Part shown: positions 1 to 9,113 of the stretch, piece after piece
How positions within the stretch are numbered: position 1 is the first letter of the stretch
Layout of the letters: each line of letters begins with the position of its first letter
Assembly: GCF_900115185.1 (NCBI RefSeq)
Contig: NZ_FOVN01000001.1
Span: forward strand, 868,001-932,000
DNA: 64,000 bases
Direction of reading: 5' to 3'
Source: Algorimicrobium echini
Lineage (GTDB): Bacteria; Bacteroidota; Bacteroidia; Flavobacteriales; Flavobacteriaceae
Translations under genes and position numbers: made by a program
The notes under the pieces: model-generated
The model's database searches: none
Seen by the model: the letters and a program-made list of their open reading frames with translations, nothing else
What the model was told of the DNA's origin: nothing

Positions 1-233
1 TTATATAACGGTAGTACCAGAAATTAAGAAACAGTAAGCAATTAGTTTGGGTTAAATAACCAATTATAAAAGCAAAAAGCCTATTCAAAAGTAAAAATAC
101 TTCTGTTTAGGCTCTTGTGTATTAGTTGATTAATAGCATTACAAATTTAATTAAAAATAGTTTTAATAGATTTAGAAATACATAACTGGTAACATATTTT
201 TTATTCTTGGTATGTATTGATGTGTAACTAACA

Positions 234-1364
234 TTAATTGTATTGTACTTTTCTTAAAATTCGCATGGTTTGCTTATAAAGTAAGTATATTTCAGGATAA
301 ATTTTCAGTAGTAACTTGGCATCTATAAGTTTGTTAATGGCTTCTTCAAAATCATTTAAATAGCAAATTAAATAGGTTGCGGGTAAATTTTTTAAATCAA
401 TTAGTTCATTATCTGATAAAACGTGTTCATTTTTTATTTTTTCTAATAGGGCATTATTAGCATTGTAAATATGATGTAATACTTTCTTATCATATTGTGG
501 TGGTTTAAAAATAAGCTTACTGGTAATGCTGTATTTTCCTTGCTCTGAAAAGCAAATGGTAGTTTTCTCTAACGGATAATATCTAAAAGCTTTTTGCAAC
601 CCTAAATTAATATATTCAACAATTGTAAAGGAATCTTCAGTAAATGATATAGAAACTTCATCTAAGGCAGAATAAAATAATCGGACTTGTTCATTTATAA
701 GTTCAATATCTACTCTAGAATAAAATGTTTCATGTTTGACTACTTTTTTCTGTCCAGCCCAGCAAACCACAAAATACTCTTTAAAAACCTTGTATTGTGG
801 ATTGTAGTCTTTTCTGTTTTTTAGAAAATCAAAAACACCATCTAGAGTATATGCTATATTGTTTTGAGAATGTGCTTCAATAGCTTCTACAATATGAGAG
901 TTGACATCGGTAATTTCTATATCAAAAACTTTAGGCATGCTAATGCTGCCATCTCTAAAAAAAACGGCACCACCATAATATTTCCAAATGTTTTTTCGGA
1001 GTGATGTTATTTTTCCTGTTGCTCTAATAGTTACCAATCCAACTACTTTATCTTCTGGTAAATGCGGAAACGAAATATTTTCATATTGAACAATTGGTGG
1101 ATTGGTTAAATACGCATTGATGAGGTTTTGTATTTTACTGTCATCAAAAAAATCAACACCAATAATCTGGCTGTCTTCATCTTCAACACCAATTACTATA
1201 TAAGAATTGTTTTTAGGATTGCTATTGGAAAGTGCGCAAATATGTTTTAAAAATTTAGCTTTTCCTTCTTTGAGACTAATATCTATTTGACGCTTTTTAT
1301 CATAGAAACTGTTCTCATCGTTGTGAGCCAGTAAGTTTTTTATGAGGAGGCGTTTGTTTAACAT
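234..1364 (-). CDS. AlbA_2 (Schlafen-type) domain protein
   Basis: A 376-residue protein whose N-terminal ~125 residues look like the AlbA_2/divergent AAA_4 domain: an acidic 'ENSFYDKK' entry, then 'HICALSNSN', then 'YIVIGVEDED' followed by 'IIGVD', the usual AfaN-x-GG-x-iGV order of that family. The remainder has no motif I recognise. Family members are thought to bind nucleic acid or act as regulators, but the substrate is unknown. I start at the ATG at 1364 because the upstream TTG at 1385 adds only seven unremarkable residues. It lies 47 bp downstream of an SDR gene on the same strand and could be its last co-transcribed partner. No signal peptide or membrane segment is visible, so it is probably cytoplasmic. 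Confidence 0.7.
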   Translation of the reverse strand: MLNKRLLIKNLLAHNDENSFYDKKRQIDISLKEGKAKFLKHICALSNSNPKNNSYIVIGVEDEDSQIIGVDFFDDSKIQNLINAYLTNPPIVQYENISFPHLPEDKVVGLVTIRATGKITSLRKNIWKYYGGAVFFRDGSISMPKVFDIEITDVNSHIVEAIEAHSQNNIAYTLDGVFDFLKNRKDYNPQYKVFKEYFVVCWAGQKKVVKHETFYSRVDIELINEQVRLFYSALDEVSISFTEDSFTIVEYINLGLQKAFRYYPLEKTTICFSEQGKYSITSKLIFKPPQYDKKVLHHIYNANNALLEKIKNEHVLSDNELIDLKNLPATYLICYLNDFEEAINKLIDAKLLLKIYPEIYLLYKQTMRILRKVQYN

Positions 1365-1411
1365 GGTATTTATCGCGAATCCCAATAAATATCAGGAAGT
1401 TTTTTTAGGTT

Positions 1412-2170
1412 TTAGTTAAACTCCTTTTTAACAATCGTACTGCTGGCTTGAGCCGATGGAAACACTAACAAATCGGCAATGTTTACATGAGCTGGTCTGC
1501 TAATGGTAAAATAAATAATATCTGCAATATCTTCTGGTTGTAATGCTTTATAGCCTTTGTAAACGGAATTTGCTTGTTCTCCACCTTTAAAACGGACTTG
1601 TGAAAATTCGGTTTCTACTAGTCCAGGATTTATGGCACAGACTTTAATGCCATATGGGTTTAAATCTATTCGCATACCTTCTGTAATAGCCAAAACAGCA
1701 TGTTTACTAGCACAATAAATATTCCCTTTTGGGTATACTTCTTTCCCAGCCGATGAGCCAATATTAATAATATGCCCAGATTGGCGTGTAATCATTTGTG
1801 GCATTATTAGTTTGCTTACATATAATAACCCTTTTACATTAATATCCATCATTGCATCCCAATCGTCTGTATTTCCGTCTTGGATGGTATCCATGCCATG
1901 GGCATTTCCAGCGTTGTTAATTAAAATATCTATTTGTTTGAATTCTACTGGTAAGCTTTCAAAAGCGGTTTGTGCAGCTTTAAGGTCACGCACATCAAAA
2001 TTTAATGTATGAACTTCCGTTTGTTTTTGGAGGGCACTTTTTATGGTATCCAAACGGTCTTGACGCCTACCACATAGAATAAGGTGAATACCGTGTTTAG
2101 CAAATTCGTGAGCTGTAGCACGACCAATTCCGCTTGTTGCGCCTGTTATTAAGGCAGTTTTATTTATCAT
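1412..2170 (-). CDS. SDR family NAD(P)-dependent oxidoreductase
   Basis: A classical short-chain dehydrogenase of 252 residues, the normal length. The cofactor motif TGATSGIG is at residues 9-16, NNAG is near residue 86 and the catalytic YxxxK appears as YCASK near residue 152. An Arg-rich stretch (CGRRQDR) after the second strand is typical of NADP-preferring enzymes of the YdfG/serine 3-dehydrogenase group, which oxidise small hydroxy acids. The exact substrate cannot be read from sequence. It lies 41 bp after the aldo/keto reductase gene, also on minus, so the two reductases may share a transcript. Confidence 0.9.
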   Translation of the reverse strand: MINKTALITGATSGIGRATAHEFAKHGIHLILCGRRQDRLDTIKSALQKQTEVHTLNFDVRDLKAAQTAFESLPVEFKQIDILINNAGNAHGMDTIQDGNTDDWDAMMDINVKGLLYVSKLIMPQMITRQSGHIINIGSSAGKEVYPKGNIYCASKHAVLAITEGMRIDLNPYGIKVCAINPGLVETEFSQVRFKGGEQANSVYKGYKALQPEDIADIIYFTISRPAHVNIADLLVFPSAQASSTIVKKEFN

Positions 2171-2211
2171 CTTTAGTTTGTTATTTCTGTTTTTAATTTT
2201 AATGTAAATTA

Positions 2212-3075
2212 TTAAGGAACTTTATGCCCTTGTGAAGCTACTAAAATTAAAAACCAATCCTCTATTTCCAAATCTATTTTTGTTGCTTGCTGTGCCTGTG
2301 TAATACGTTCTAAATTAGTGGTTCCAATTACAGGTGTTATGCCGCTAGGGTGTTTTAAAATCCATGCTAAAAGTAATTGATCATGAGTAGCTTGGTATTT
2401 TTCAGATAGTATATCTAATTGCTTCTTAATTCGGAGTGTCTGATTGGTATTATCTTTGAAAACACATCCTAATGGTGACCAAGCCATGGGTTTTATTTGG
2501 TGTAATTGCATATAATCCAACGTGCCATCATGCATGGCTTTGTGTTGCGTGAGTGAAAATTCAATTTGATTAACAGTAGTAGGAATATATTTTGAAAGTA
2601 AGGCTATTTGACTTGCTGAAAAATTAGAAACACCAAAATGTTTAATTTTACCGTCCTTTTTAAGTTTAATAATTGCTTCCGCAATATCGTCAGGTTGCAT
2701 TAATGGGCTTGGTCTATGTAATAATAAGGTATCTAAATATTCTGTTTGAAGGTTTTTGAGTGACTGCTCGACAGACCAAAAAATATATTCTTTACTATAA
2801 TCGTAATGTTTAACGCTGTTATTCCTGTTAGTACTCATATATTGAATACCACATTTAGAAATAAATTGAACAGCTTCTCTGCGAATATTTGATTCTTTAA
2901 ACGCATGTCCAAACTCGTTTTCAGTAGTATAGCCGCCATAAATATCAGCATGGTCAAACGTGGTTATATTTTCTTTAAGGCAATGGTCTAAACGCGCCAT
3001 CATATCATTTTTTGAAAGTGATTTTCCCCATTGACCCCAAGTCATTGTCCCAGCAATAATTTTTGAATAAGTCAT
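2212..3075 (-). CDS. Aldo/keto reductase
   Basis: A 287-residue aldo/keto reductase with the (beta/alpha)8 family signature. The catalytic tetrad is visible as Asp and Tyr in DHADIYGG, Lys in FISKCG and His in LLLHRPSP; the C-terminal cofactor loop appears as PVIGTTNLERI. The sequence is most like the YdhF group of NADPH-dependent oxidoreductases that reduce carbonyls; the physiological substrate is unknown. The start at 3075 is an ATG directly followed by the first beta strand (KIIAGTMTWG), leaving no room for a longer N-terminus. It heads a minus-strand run of three genes. Confidence 0.9.
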   Translation of the reverse strand: MTYSKIIAGTMTWGQWGKSLSKNDMMARLDHCLKENITTFDHADIYGGYTTENEFGHAFKESNIRREAVQFISKCGIQYMSTNRNNSVKHYDYSKEYIFWSVEQSLKNLQTEYLDTLLLHRPSPLMQPDDIAEAIIKLKKDGKIKHFGVSNFSASQIALLSKYIPTTVNQIEFSLTQHKAMHDGTLDYMQLHQIKPMAWSPLGCVFKDNTNQTLRIKKQLDILSEKYQATHDQLLLAWILKHPSGITPVIGTTNLERITQAQQATKIDLEIEDWFLILVASQGHKVP

Positions 3076-3297
3076 TCTGTTATGCTATTGGTATTGATTG
3101 TTAATTTATTTAAAATACCATGCAATTTAATCGTTAGAATGTTTGTTTTTTTAAATAAATAGTTAAATTTTTAATATTTCACTTTAAAAAGACCTCTTAA
3201 TTTTTAACCAATTATTAACAGCATGAAAGCAAAAATTTTAACAATTTAGCAATCTTAAATAAGCCCATTATTTTAGGGTGTTTTAAATTGAAAAAGA

Positions 3298-4299
3298 ATG
3301 GAAGATACGCGTACAATTGACATTGCGTCTATTAACGAGAAAATTGAAAAAGAAAGTGCTTTTATAGAATTACTAATGTTTGAAATGAACAAAGTAATTG
3401 TTGGGCAAAAGCACATGTTGGAACGTCTGCTAATTGGTTTATTAGGTCAAGGCCATATTTTACTAGAAGGTGTGCCAGGCTTAGCAAAAACATTAGCTAT
3501 TAATACACTGTCTCAAGCTGTTCATGGGTCTTTTAGTAGAATCCAGTTTACACCCGATTTATTACCTGCAGATGTTGTTGGTACGCTTATCTATAACATG
3601 AAGGAAAACGATTTTAAAATAAAAAAGGGACCCATCTTCGCCAATTTTGTGTTAGCAGATGAAATTAACCGTGCGCCTGCAAAAGTACAGTCGGCTTTAT
3701 TAGAAGCCATGCAGGAAAAGCAAGTTACCATTGGCGATGAAACCTTTGTGTTAGATAAACCATTTTTAGTAATGGCAACTATGAATCCGGTTGAGCAAGA
3801 AGGAACCTATCCGCTGCCTGAAGCACAAGTAGACCGTTTTATGCTGAAAGCAGTTATCGATTATCCAAAAATTGATGACGAACAACTCATTATGAGAGCC
3901 AATCTTAAAGGCGCATTCGATAAAGTAAAACCAGTTGTTTCAGTAGATCAAATTTTACAAGCACAAAAGTCCGTTCGTGAGGTGTACATGGATGAAAAAA
4001 TAGAAAAATACATTCTTGATATAATTTTCGCAACACGCTATCCTGAAAAATATAAATTAGCCGAATTAAAACCACTTATTTCTTTTGGAGCGTCGCCTCG
4101 TGGAAGTATTAACTTGGCAACTGCAGCAAAATGTTATGCGTTTATCAAGCGTCGTGGTTATGTAATTCCAGAAGATGTGCGTGCCGTAATTTATGATGTA
4201 TTGCGTCATAGAATTGGAATAACTTACGAAGCGGAAGCGGAAAACGTAACTTCAGAAGATATTATTAGCAAAATTGTAAATGAGATTGAAGTACCGTAA
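3298..4299 (+). CDS. MoxR-family AAA+ ATPase
   Basis: A 333-residue MoxR ATPase. Walker A is GVPGLAKT at residues 58-65, Walker B is LADEINR at residues 119-125, and the sensor-1 region MATMNPVEQEGTYPLPEAQVDRF is the diagnostic MoxR stretch. It opens the Bat operon. MoxR proteins are thought to act as chaperones that assemble or activate vWA-domain partners, here the DUF58, BatA and BatB products encoded just downstream. A gap of 102 bp separates it from the DUF58 gene. The 222 bp upstream hold no clear TAnnTTTG box. Confidence 0.95.
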   Translation: MEDTRTIDIASINEKIEKESAFIELLMFEMNKVIVGQKHMLERLLIGLLGQGHILLEGVPGLAKTLAINTLSQAVHGSFSRIQFTPDLLPADVVGTLIYNMKENDFKIKKGPIFANFVLADEINRAPAKVQSALLEAMQEKQVTIGDETFVLDKPFLVMATMNPVEQEGTYPLPEAQVDRFMLKAVIDYPKIDDEQLIMRANLKGAFDKVKPVVSVDQILQAQKSVREVYMDEKIEKYILDIIFATRYPEKYKLAELKPLISFGASPRGSINLATAAKCYAFIKRRGYVIPEDVRAVIYDVLRHRIGITYEAEAENVTSEDIISKIVNEIEVP

Positions 4300-4401
4300 C
4301 ATGAGTTTTCAGTATTTAGTTACAGTAAACTGTAAAAGGTCTGCTGGAATTTGAATACAAGAAAAACTTAAAACTGCGACTGAACACTGTTTACTGAAGC
4401 G
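4300..4401. repeat. ACTG/CAGT-rich degenerate repeat between moxR and the DUF58 gene
   Basis: This gap is built from scattered copies of CAGT and ACTG in both orientations. It contains a 16-bp inverted repeat at 4320-4335 (arms TTACAGT and ACTGTAA, 2-nt spacer). The second half (ACTGCGACTGAACACTG, then TTTACTGAA) is roughly the reverse complement of the first half (TTCAGTATTTAG, then TTACAGTAAACTG). This gives an imperfect fold-back of nearly the whole gap. Whether it affects transcription between the two genes is unknown. Confidence 0.5.
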
Positions 4402-5268
4402 ATGGATACTAAAGAATTACTAAAAAAAGTACGAAAAATAGAAATTAAGACACGTAGGTTGTCTGATCATATTTTTGGAGGCGAATACCACTCTACTTTC
4501 AAAGGTCGTGGTATGACTTTTAGTGAAGTTCGCCAGTATCAATATGGAGACGATGTTCGTAATATTGACTGGAATGTTACCGCCAGAACCAACGAACCAC
4601 ACATTAAAGTATTTGAAGAGGAACGCGAGCTAACCATGATGTTAATGGTAGATGTTTCAGGTTCTGAATTTTTTGGAACTGATTCCCAGTTTAAAAATGA
4701 AATAGTAATCGAAATTGCAGCAACTTTAGCATTTTCAGCCACTCAAAATAATGATAAAATAGGTTTAATTCTATTTTCAGATGCTATAGAACTTTACATA
4801 CCACCCAAAAAAGGACGCTCACACGTTTTACGAATTATTCGTGAACTCATTGAATTTAAACCACAAAGTCAACAAACTAATATATCAGAAGCATTAAAAT
4901 TCTTATCCAATGTTATGAAACGAAAGGCTATCGTTTTTATGCTCTCCGATTTTATGGCAGACGACTACCGACACAACCTGAAAATTGCTGCTGGACGTCA
5001 TGACATTTCAGGTATTCGTGTGTATGACAGACATGAAGAAAATATGCCTAATTTGGGTATGGTGCAAATGCTAGACCAAGAAACGGGTAAACGTATGTTG
5101 GTAAATACAGCATCAAAACGTGTTCGTTTAGGATATAGTACCTATTATAAAGATCAAGTTGCTTATTTTAAAGAAAGCTTTTCCAAATCTGGAGCAGGTG
5201 TTATTGATTGTCGTGTTGATGAGAGTTATGTTAAAAAATTATTAGGCTATTTTAAACAAAGAGGCTAA
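4402..5268 (+). CDS. DUF58 domain protein of the Bat operon
   Basis: A 288-residue DUF58 protein. The signature runs from GRGMTFSEVRQYQYGDD to RNIDWNVTAR in the first 60 residues and is followed by a vWA-like core with a DVSGS metal-site motif (MMLMVDVSGSEFFGT). There is no membrane segment, so it is probably cytoplasmic or bound to the membrane through its partners. Its position between moxR and batA is the canonical arrangement and supports a role as a MoxR client in envelope maintenance. The stop codon directly abuts the reading frame of the next gene. Confidence 0.93.
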   Translation: MDTKELLKKVRKIEIKTRRLSDHIFGGEYHSTFKGRGMTFSEVRQYQYGDDVRNIDWNVTARTNEPHIKVFEEERELTMMLMVDVSGSEFFGTDSQFKNEIVIEIAATLAFSATQNNDKIGLILFSDAIELYIPPKKGRSHVLRIIRELIEFKPQSQQTNISEALKFLSNVMKRKAIVFMLSDFMADDYRHNLKIAAGRHDISGIRVYDRHEENMPNLGMVQMLDQETGKRMLVNTASKRVRLGYSTYYKDQVAYFKESFSKSGAGVIDCRVDESYVKKLLGYFKQRG

Positions 5269-5283
5269 TTGATATTACAATTT

Positions 5284-6948
5284 ATGAACCCATATTTACG
5301 ATTTAATAGACATAGAAATTCCGTTTTTGGTTTACCATTAACGGTTGTTTTTTCTTGTATCTTATTTCTTTTCTCGGCGGTTTCTGTAGCGCAAGTAAAA
5401 TCGGCTGCCAATGTTTCTGAAATTAAAATTGGCGAAGAAATTACCTTTCAAATTGAAGTAGAAGCAGATACTACAGATTTAGTTGTGTTTCCTGAAGGCG
5501 CTACATTTTTACCTTTAGAAATTATAGAGTCTTACGCAATTGATACCACTAAAAATGCGGCAAAATTCAATTTGATAAAAAAATACGGATTAACCCAATT
5601 CGACTCTGGAGCCTACACCATTCCAAGACAAAAAATTATTATAAACAATCAAACGCTTTTTACAGATTCGCTTAAAGTTTTTGTGAATCCTGTTGAGGTT
5701 GATACTACCCAACAAGGATTATATGGTATAAAACCTATTATTTCAGTTGAAAAAAGTAGTAGTAATTGGTGGAAAACATTACTGATTGTTTTACTAGCTA
5801 TTGCTTTAGTAGCAGCTTTATTATATTGGTTTGTTTGGCGTAAAAAACCACTAACTGAAGAAGAAAAAATAGCTTTATTACCTCCTTACGATCGTGCAAA
5901 ACTAGCCTTGAAACAGTTGGATGAGCATCGATATCTAGAGGAAGATGCCTATAAAGAATACTATTCTGAATTAACCCTAGCCATCCGTCGTTATTTAGAT
6001 GAAAAGGTCTATGATCACGCTTTAGAAAGTACCACCGATGAGCTTATTTCCCGTTTACGATTATTAAAAGACGGCAATCAAATTGATTTAAGTCTGGAAA
6101 CCATTAAAAATCTAGAAAGTATTTTTAAACGTGCCGATTTAGTAAAATTCGCCAAATCAGCACCAGATAAAGAATTAGCCAAATTTGATAGAAAAACAAT
6201 TGATGAAGAAATAGATCATGTAAAAGAAGTTTTACCAGAACCAACAGAAGAAGAAAAACTGCTAGACGAACAATATAAGGAGGCTCAAGAGCGTAAAAAG
6301 AAACGCCGAAAAATAGTTATTTCTGCCTTGGTGGTTGTGGGGCTATTGGTAGCCACATTTGTTGGGTTTGGCTTAAAATATGGTTTCAATTATGTAAAAG
6401 ACACCTTGCTGGGAAATAACAGTTTGGAATTATTAGAGGGCAATTGGGTACGCAGTGATTATGGTTTTCCACCCATTATAATATCAACACCTAAAGTTTT
6501 AAAACGGGTTGAAATAGATTCTGTTCAAAACAAAAATGCTCAAGTGGATTACACAACTTTTAATTATGGCAATTTAGGAAGTAACTTAAATATTACCTTA
6601 AATACGGCTACTTTAAAAAACCAGAAACCTGAAGATTCTATTAATTTAGTAGTAGTAGCTGAAAAAGCCATTCAGGATTTAGAAAACAAAGGTGTCACAA
6701 ATATCATTGTTAAAAACGAAAAATTTGTAACTCCAAATAATGCCGAAGGACTAAAAACTTTTGGTTATGCGCAATTCCCAATTGGAAGTTCAGATTCTTT
6801 TGTGGAAGGTGAATACATATTGTTGCATTTTACAACACAGAATATCATTCAGCAAATTATTATTATTTGGCAAAAAGATGATGAATATGCAGCTGAAATG
6901 GTTGAGCGTATTGAAAATTCCGTAGAACTAAAACCTGATATAGAATGA
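5284..6948 (+). CDS. BatD-like/DUF4381-type membrane protein of the Bat operon
   Basis: A protein of about 554 residues lying between the DUF58 gene and batA. It starts with an N-terminal hydrophobic segment ending near AVSVAQ (likely a signal peptide). A beta-rich periplasmic domain follows, then a TM helix near residues 170-188 (WWKTLLIVLLAIALVAALLY), a charged helical region (PPYDRAKLAL... as in DUF4381-like proteins), a second TM near 350-370 and a C-terminal domain of ~180 residues. I chose the ATG at 5284 over an in-frame TTG at 5269 that abuts the preceding stop. The stop overlaps the batA start as ATGA. Role inferred from context: a membrane partner of the MoxR/vWA complex. Confidence 0.75.
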   Translation: MNPYLRFNRHRNSVFGLPLTVVFSCILFLFSAVSVAQVKSAANVSEIKIGEEITFQIEVEADTTDLVVFPEGATFLPLEIIESYAIDTTKNAAKFNLIKKYGLTQFDSGAYTIPRQKIIINNQTLFTDSLKVFVNPVEVDTTQQGLYGIKPIISVEKSSSNWWKTLLIVLLAIALVAALLYWFVWRKKPLTEEEKIALLPPYDRAKLALKQLDEHRYLEEDAYKEYYSELTLAIRRYLDEKVYDHALESTTDELISRLRLLKDGNQIDLSLETIKNLESIFKRADLVKFAKSAPDKELAKFDRKTIDEEIDHVKEVLPEPTEEEKLLDEQYKEAQERKKKRRKIVISALVVVGLLVATFVGFGLKYGFNYVKDTLLGNNSLELLEGNWVRSDYGFPPIIISTPKVLKRVEIDSVQNKNAQVDYTTFNYGNLGSNLNITLNTATLKNQKPEDSINLVVVAEKAIQDLENKGVTNIIVKNEKFVTPNNAEGLKTFGYAQFPIGSSDSFVEGEYILLHFTTQNIIQQIIIIWQKDDEYAAEMVERIENSVELKPDIE

Positions 6949-7952
6949 TGATGTTGGAAGGAATCGATTTTTTACATAAACAGTTTTTTTGGTTGCTGTT
7001 GCTTTTACCTATTGCTATAATTTGGTATGTTTTAAAACACAAGCAGCAAACTGCCGAACTAAAAATTTCTAGTCTTAAGGGCTTTAAAGTCACACCATCT
7101 ATACTACCAAAATTTAAGCACATTTTATTTGTGTTACGGTTATTAGCTTTGGCAGCATTAATAACGGCTTTGGCAAGGCCACGATCGGTGGATGTCAGTA
7201 CGAAAACAAAAACTACGCGTGGTATAGATATTGTAATGGCTATTGATGTATCGGCAAGTATGTTGGCAAAAGATTTAAAGCCAAATCGTTTAGAAGCGTT
7301 AAAAGAAGTGGCTGCAGAATTTATTGAAGGCAGGCCAAATGACCGCATTGGTTTAGTAGAATATGCAGGCGAGAGTTATACTAAAACACCAATTACTAGC
7401 GATAAAGCCATTGTGTTACGGTCTTTGAAAAGTATAGAATACAACACCATTATTGAAGGCGGAACAGCTATAGGAATGGGCTTGGCAACAGCAGTAAACC
7501 GATTAAAAGATAGCAAAGCTAAAAGTAAGGTTATCATATTATTAACCGATGGTGTTAACAATTCTGGATTTATTGATCCTAAAATTGCCAGCGAATTGGC
7601 AGTGGAATTTGGAATAAAAACCTATACCATTGGTTTAGGAACTAATGGAATGGCTTTGTCACCAGTTTCTATGATAAACGGAAAACTTCAATATGGAAAT
7701 GTACAAGTGGAAATTGATGAAGAACTGCTCCAAGAAATTGCAGATGCTACGGGTGGAAAATATTTTCGTGCGACTGATAATGAAAAATTAAGCGCAATTT
7801 ATGACGAAATTAATAAGCTTGAAAAAACAGAAGTAGAAGAGTTTAAATTTTATAATTATCAAGAACTGTTTAGACCACTTGTGTTTTTAGCAGGTATTTT
7901 ACTATTATTAGAAGTCCTATTACGCGTTACCATTTTTAGGAGTTTTGTGTAA
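6945..7952 (+). CDS. batA: BatA, vWA-domain membrane protein
   Basis: A 335-residue protein with two TM segments near the N-terminus, a von Willebrand A domain and a C-terminal TM helix (LFRPLVFLAGILLLLEVLLRV). The MIDAS metal-binding motif DVSAS is present near residue 100 (MAIDVSASM), and ILLTDGVNNSG supplies the later conserved Asp. BatA is one of the Bacteroides aerotolerance proteins, an inner-membrane vWA protein thought to work with MoxR and the other Bat proteins in envelope or oxidative stress. Three ATG codons lie close together at 6945, 6948 and 6951, the first overlapping the preceding stop. Confidence 0.92.
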   Translation: MMMLEGIDFLHKQFFWLLLLLPIAIIWYVLKHKQQTAELKISSLKGFKVTPSILPKFKHILFVLRLLALAALITALARPRSVDVSTKTKTTRGIDIVMAIDVSASMLAKDLKPNRLEALKEVAAEFIEGRPNDRIGLVEYAGESYTKTPITSDKAIVLRSLKSIEYNTIIEGGTAIGMGLATAVNRLKDSKAKSKVIILLTDGVNNSGFIDPKIASELAVEFGIKTYTIGLGTNGMALSPVSMINGKLQYGNVQVEIDEELLQEIADATGGKYFRATDNEKLSAIYDEINKLEKTEVEEFKFYNYQELFRPLVFLAGILLLLEVLLRVTIFRSFV

Positions 7953-8002
7953 ATTAAAATTTAATAAAAATTAAAAGATTCCCATTGTCATGGGAAATTA
8001 AT

Positions 8003-9040
8003 ATGTATCAATTAGAAGAAAAAATATGGTTTTGGGTTTTAGCAGTTATTCCGGTAATTATGCTCCTATATTTGGTGCTTCAATTTTGGAAAAAACGAAC
8101 GCAAAGGAAATTTGCCGACAAGCGCTTATTAAAACGTTTAAGTCCTAATCAATCTGGTTTTAAAACGGCATTAAAAGTTCTTGTTTTAAGTTTAGCATTT
8201 GCATGTTTGGCTTTAGCTTTGGTTAACCCTAAAATTGGAACCAAACTTGAAACCGTAAAACGCGAGGGTGTAGATATTGTTTTTGCAGTAGATGTTTCCA
8301 AAAGTATGCTAGCCGAAGATATTGCGCCCAATCGTTTGGATAAGGCAAAACAGCTAGTAACACAAATTATTAATAACCTGGCAGGCGATCGGGTTGGAAT
8401 TATTGCATACGCAGGAAAAGCATTTCCGCAATTACCAATTACAACAGACTATGCTTCGGCAAAAATGTTTTTACAAGGTATGAATACTGATATGCTTTCA
8501 TCACAAGGAACTGCAATTAATGAAGCTATAGAATTATCCAAAACTTATTTTGATGATGACCAACAAACCAATCGTGTTTTAATTCTTATTTCAGATGGTG
8601 AAGATCATACAGAAATGGCAGAAAATGTAGCCAGTGAAGCCAATGAAGAAGGTATCAGGATTTTTACTATTGGTGTTGGAGATGTTAAAGGTGGCCCTAT
8701 TCCAATAAAAAGAAATGGTGTTGTTTTAAACTATAAAAAAGATAATACTGGCGAAACAGTCATTACAAAATTAGACGAAAGCACCTTAATGGAAATAGCT
8801 GATGAAGCAAATGGAACCTATATAAACGGTAGAAACACCAATGAGGTTGTGGATGCCATAACAGATATTTTGAACGGTATGGATAAAAAAGAATATGAGG
8901 CCAAACAATTTGCAGATTTTAAAGACCAATTTCAATGGTTTTTAGGCCTAGCAATTTTCTTCTTATTTATCGATATTTTCTTGTTAGAACGTAAAACAGC
9001 TTGGCTTAAACGGCTCAATTTATTCAACGAAAACCTATAA
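8003..9040 (+). CDS. batB: BatB, vWA-domain membrane protein
   Basis: A protein of about 345 residues, paralogous to BatA, with the same plan: two N-terminal TM helices, a vWA domain with MIDAS motif DVSKS (FAVDVSKSM), LILISDGEDHTE as the later metal-loop motif and a C-terminal TM helix (FLGLAIFFLFIDIFLLE). I start at the ATG at 8003 (MYQLEEKIWFW) because the upstream in-frame TTG at 7985 adds six residues with no conservation signal. It sits 50 bp after batA. BatA and BatB side by side are typical of the operon and suggest a hetero-oligomer. Confidence 0.92.
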   Translation: MYQLEEKIWFWVLAVIPVIMLLYLVLQFWKKRTQRKFADKRLLKRLSPNQSGFKTALKVLVLSLAFACLALALVNPKIGTKLETVKREGVDIVFAVDVSKSMLAEDIAPNRLDKAKQLVTQIINNLAGDRVGIIAYAGKAFPQLPITTDYASAKMFLQGMNTDMLSSQGTAINEAIELSKTYFDDDQQTNRVLILISDGEDHTEMAENVASEANEEGIRIFTIGVGDVKGGPIPIKRNGVVLNYKKDNTGETVITKLDESTLMEIADEANGTYINGRNTNEVVDAITDILNGMDKKEYEAKQFADFKDQFQWFLGLAIFFLFIDIFLLERKTAWLKRLNLFNENL

Positions 9041-9113
9041 AGATTTTCAAAAGGAATTTTATAATATATTTAACGGATTAGAAACCAGTAGTTTTATACT
9101 TTTAAAGGTACCA

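Noticed and set aside
1-233. Upstream stretch at the left edge
   Set aside because: A/T-rich without a frame, a promoter match or a repeat that I can support.
3076-3297. Promoter of the Bat operon
   Set aside because: I searched for TAnnTTTG and found no convincing match, so none is called.
5269-5283. TTG start giving five extra residues on the BatD-like protein
   Set aside because: It abuts the preceding stop; the ATG at 5284 begins a normal signal-peptide N-terminus.
7985-8002. TTG start for BatB
   Set aside because: The ATG at 8003 gives the expected BatB N-terminus; the six extra residues have no support.
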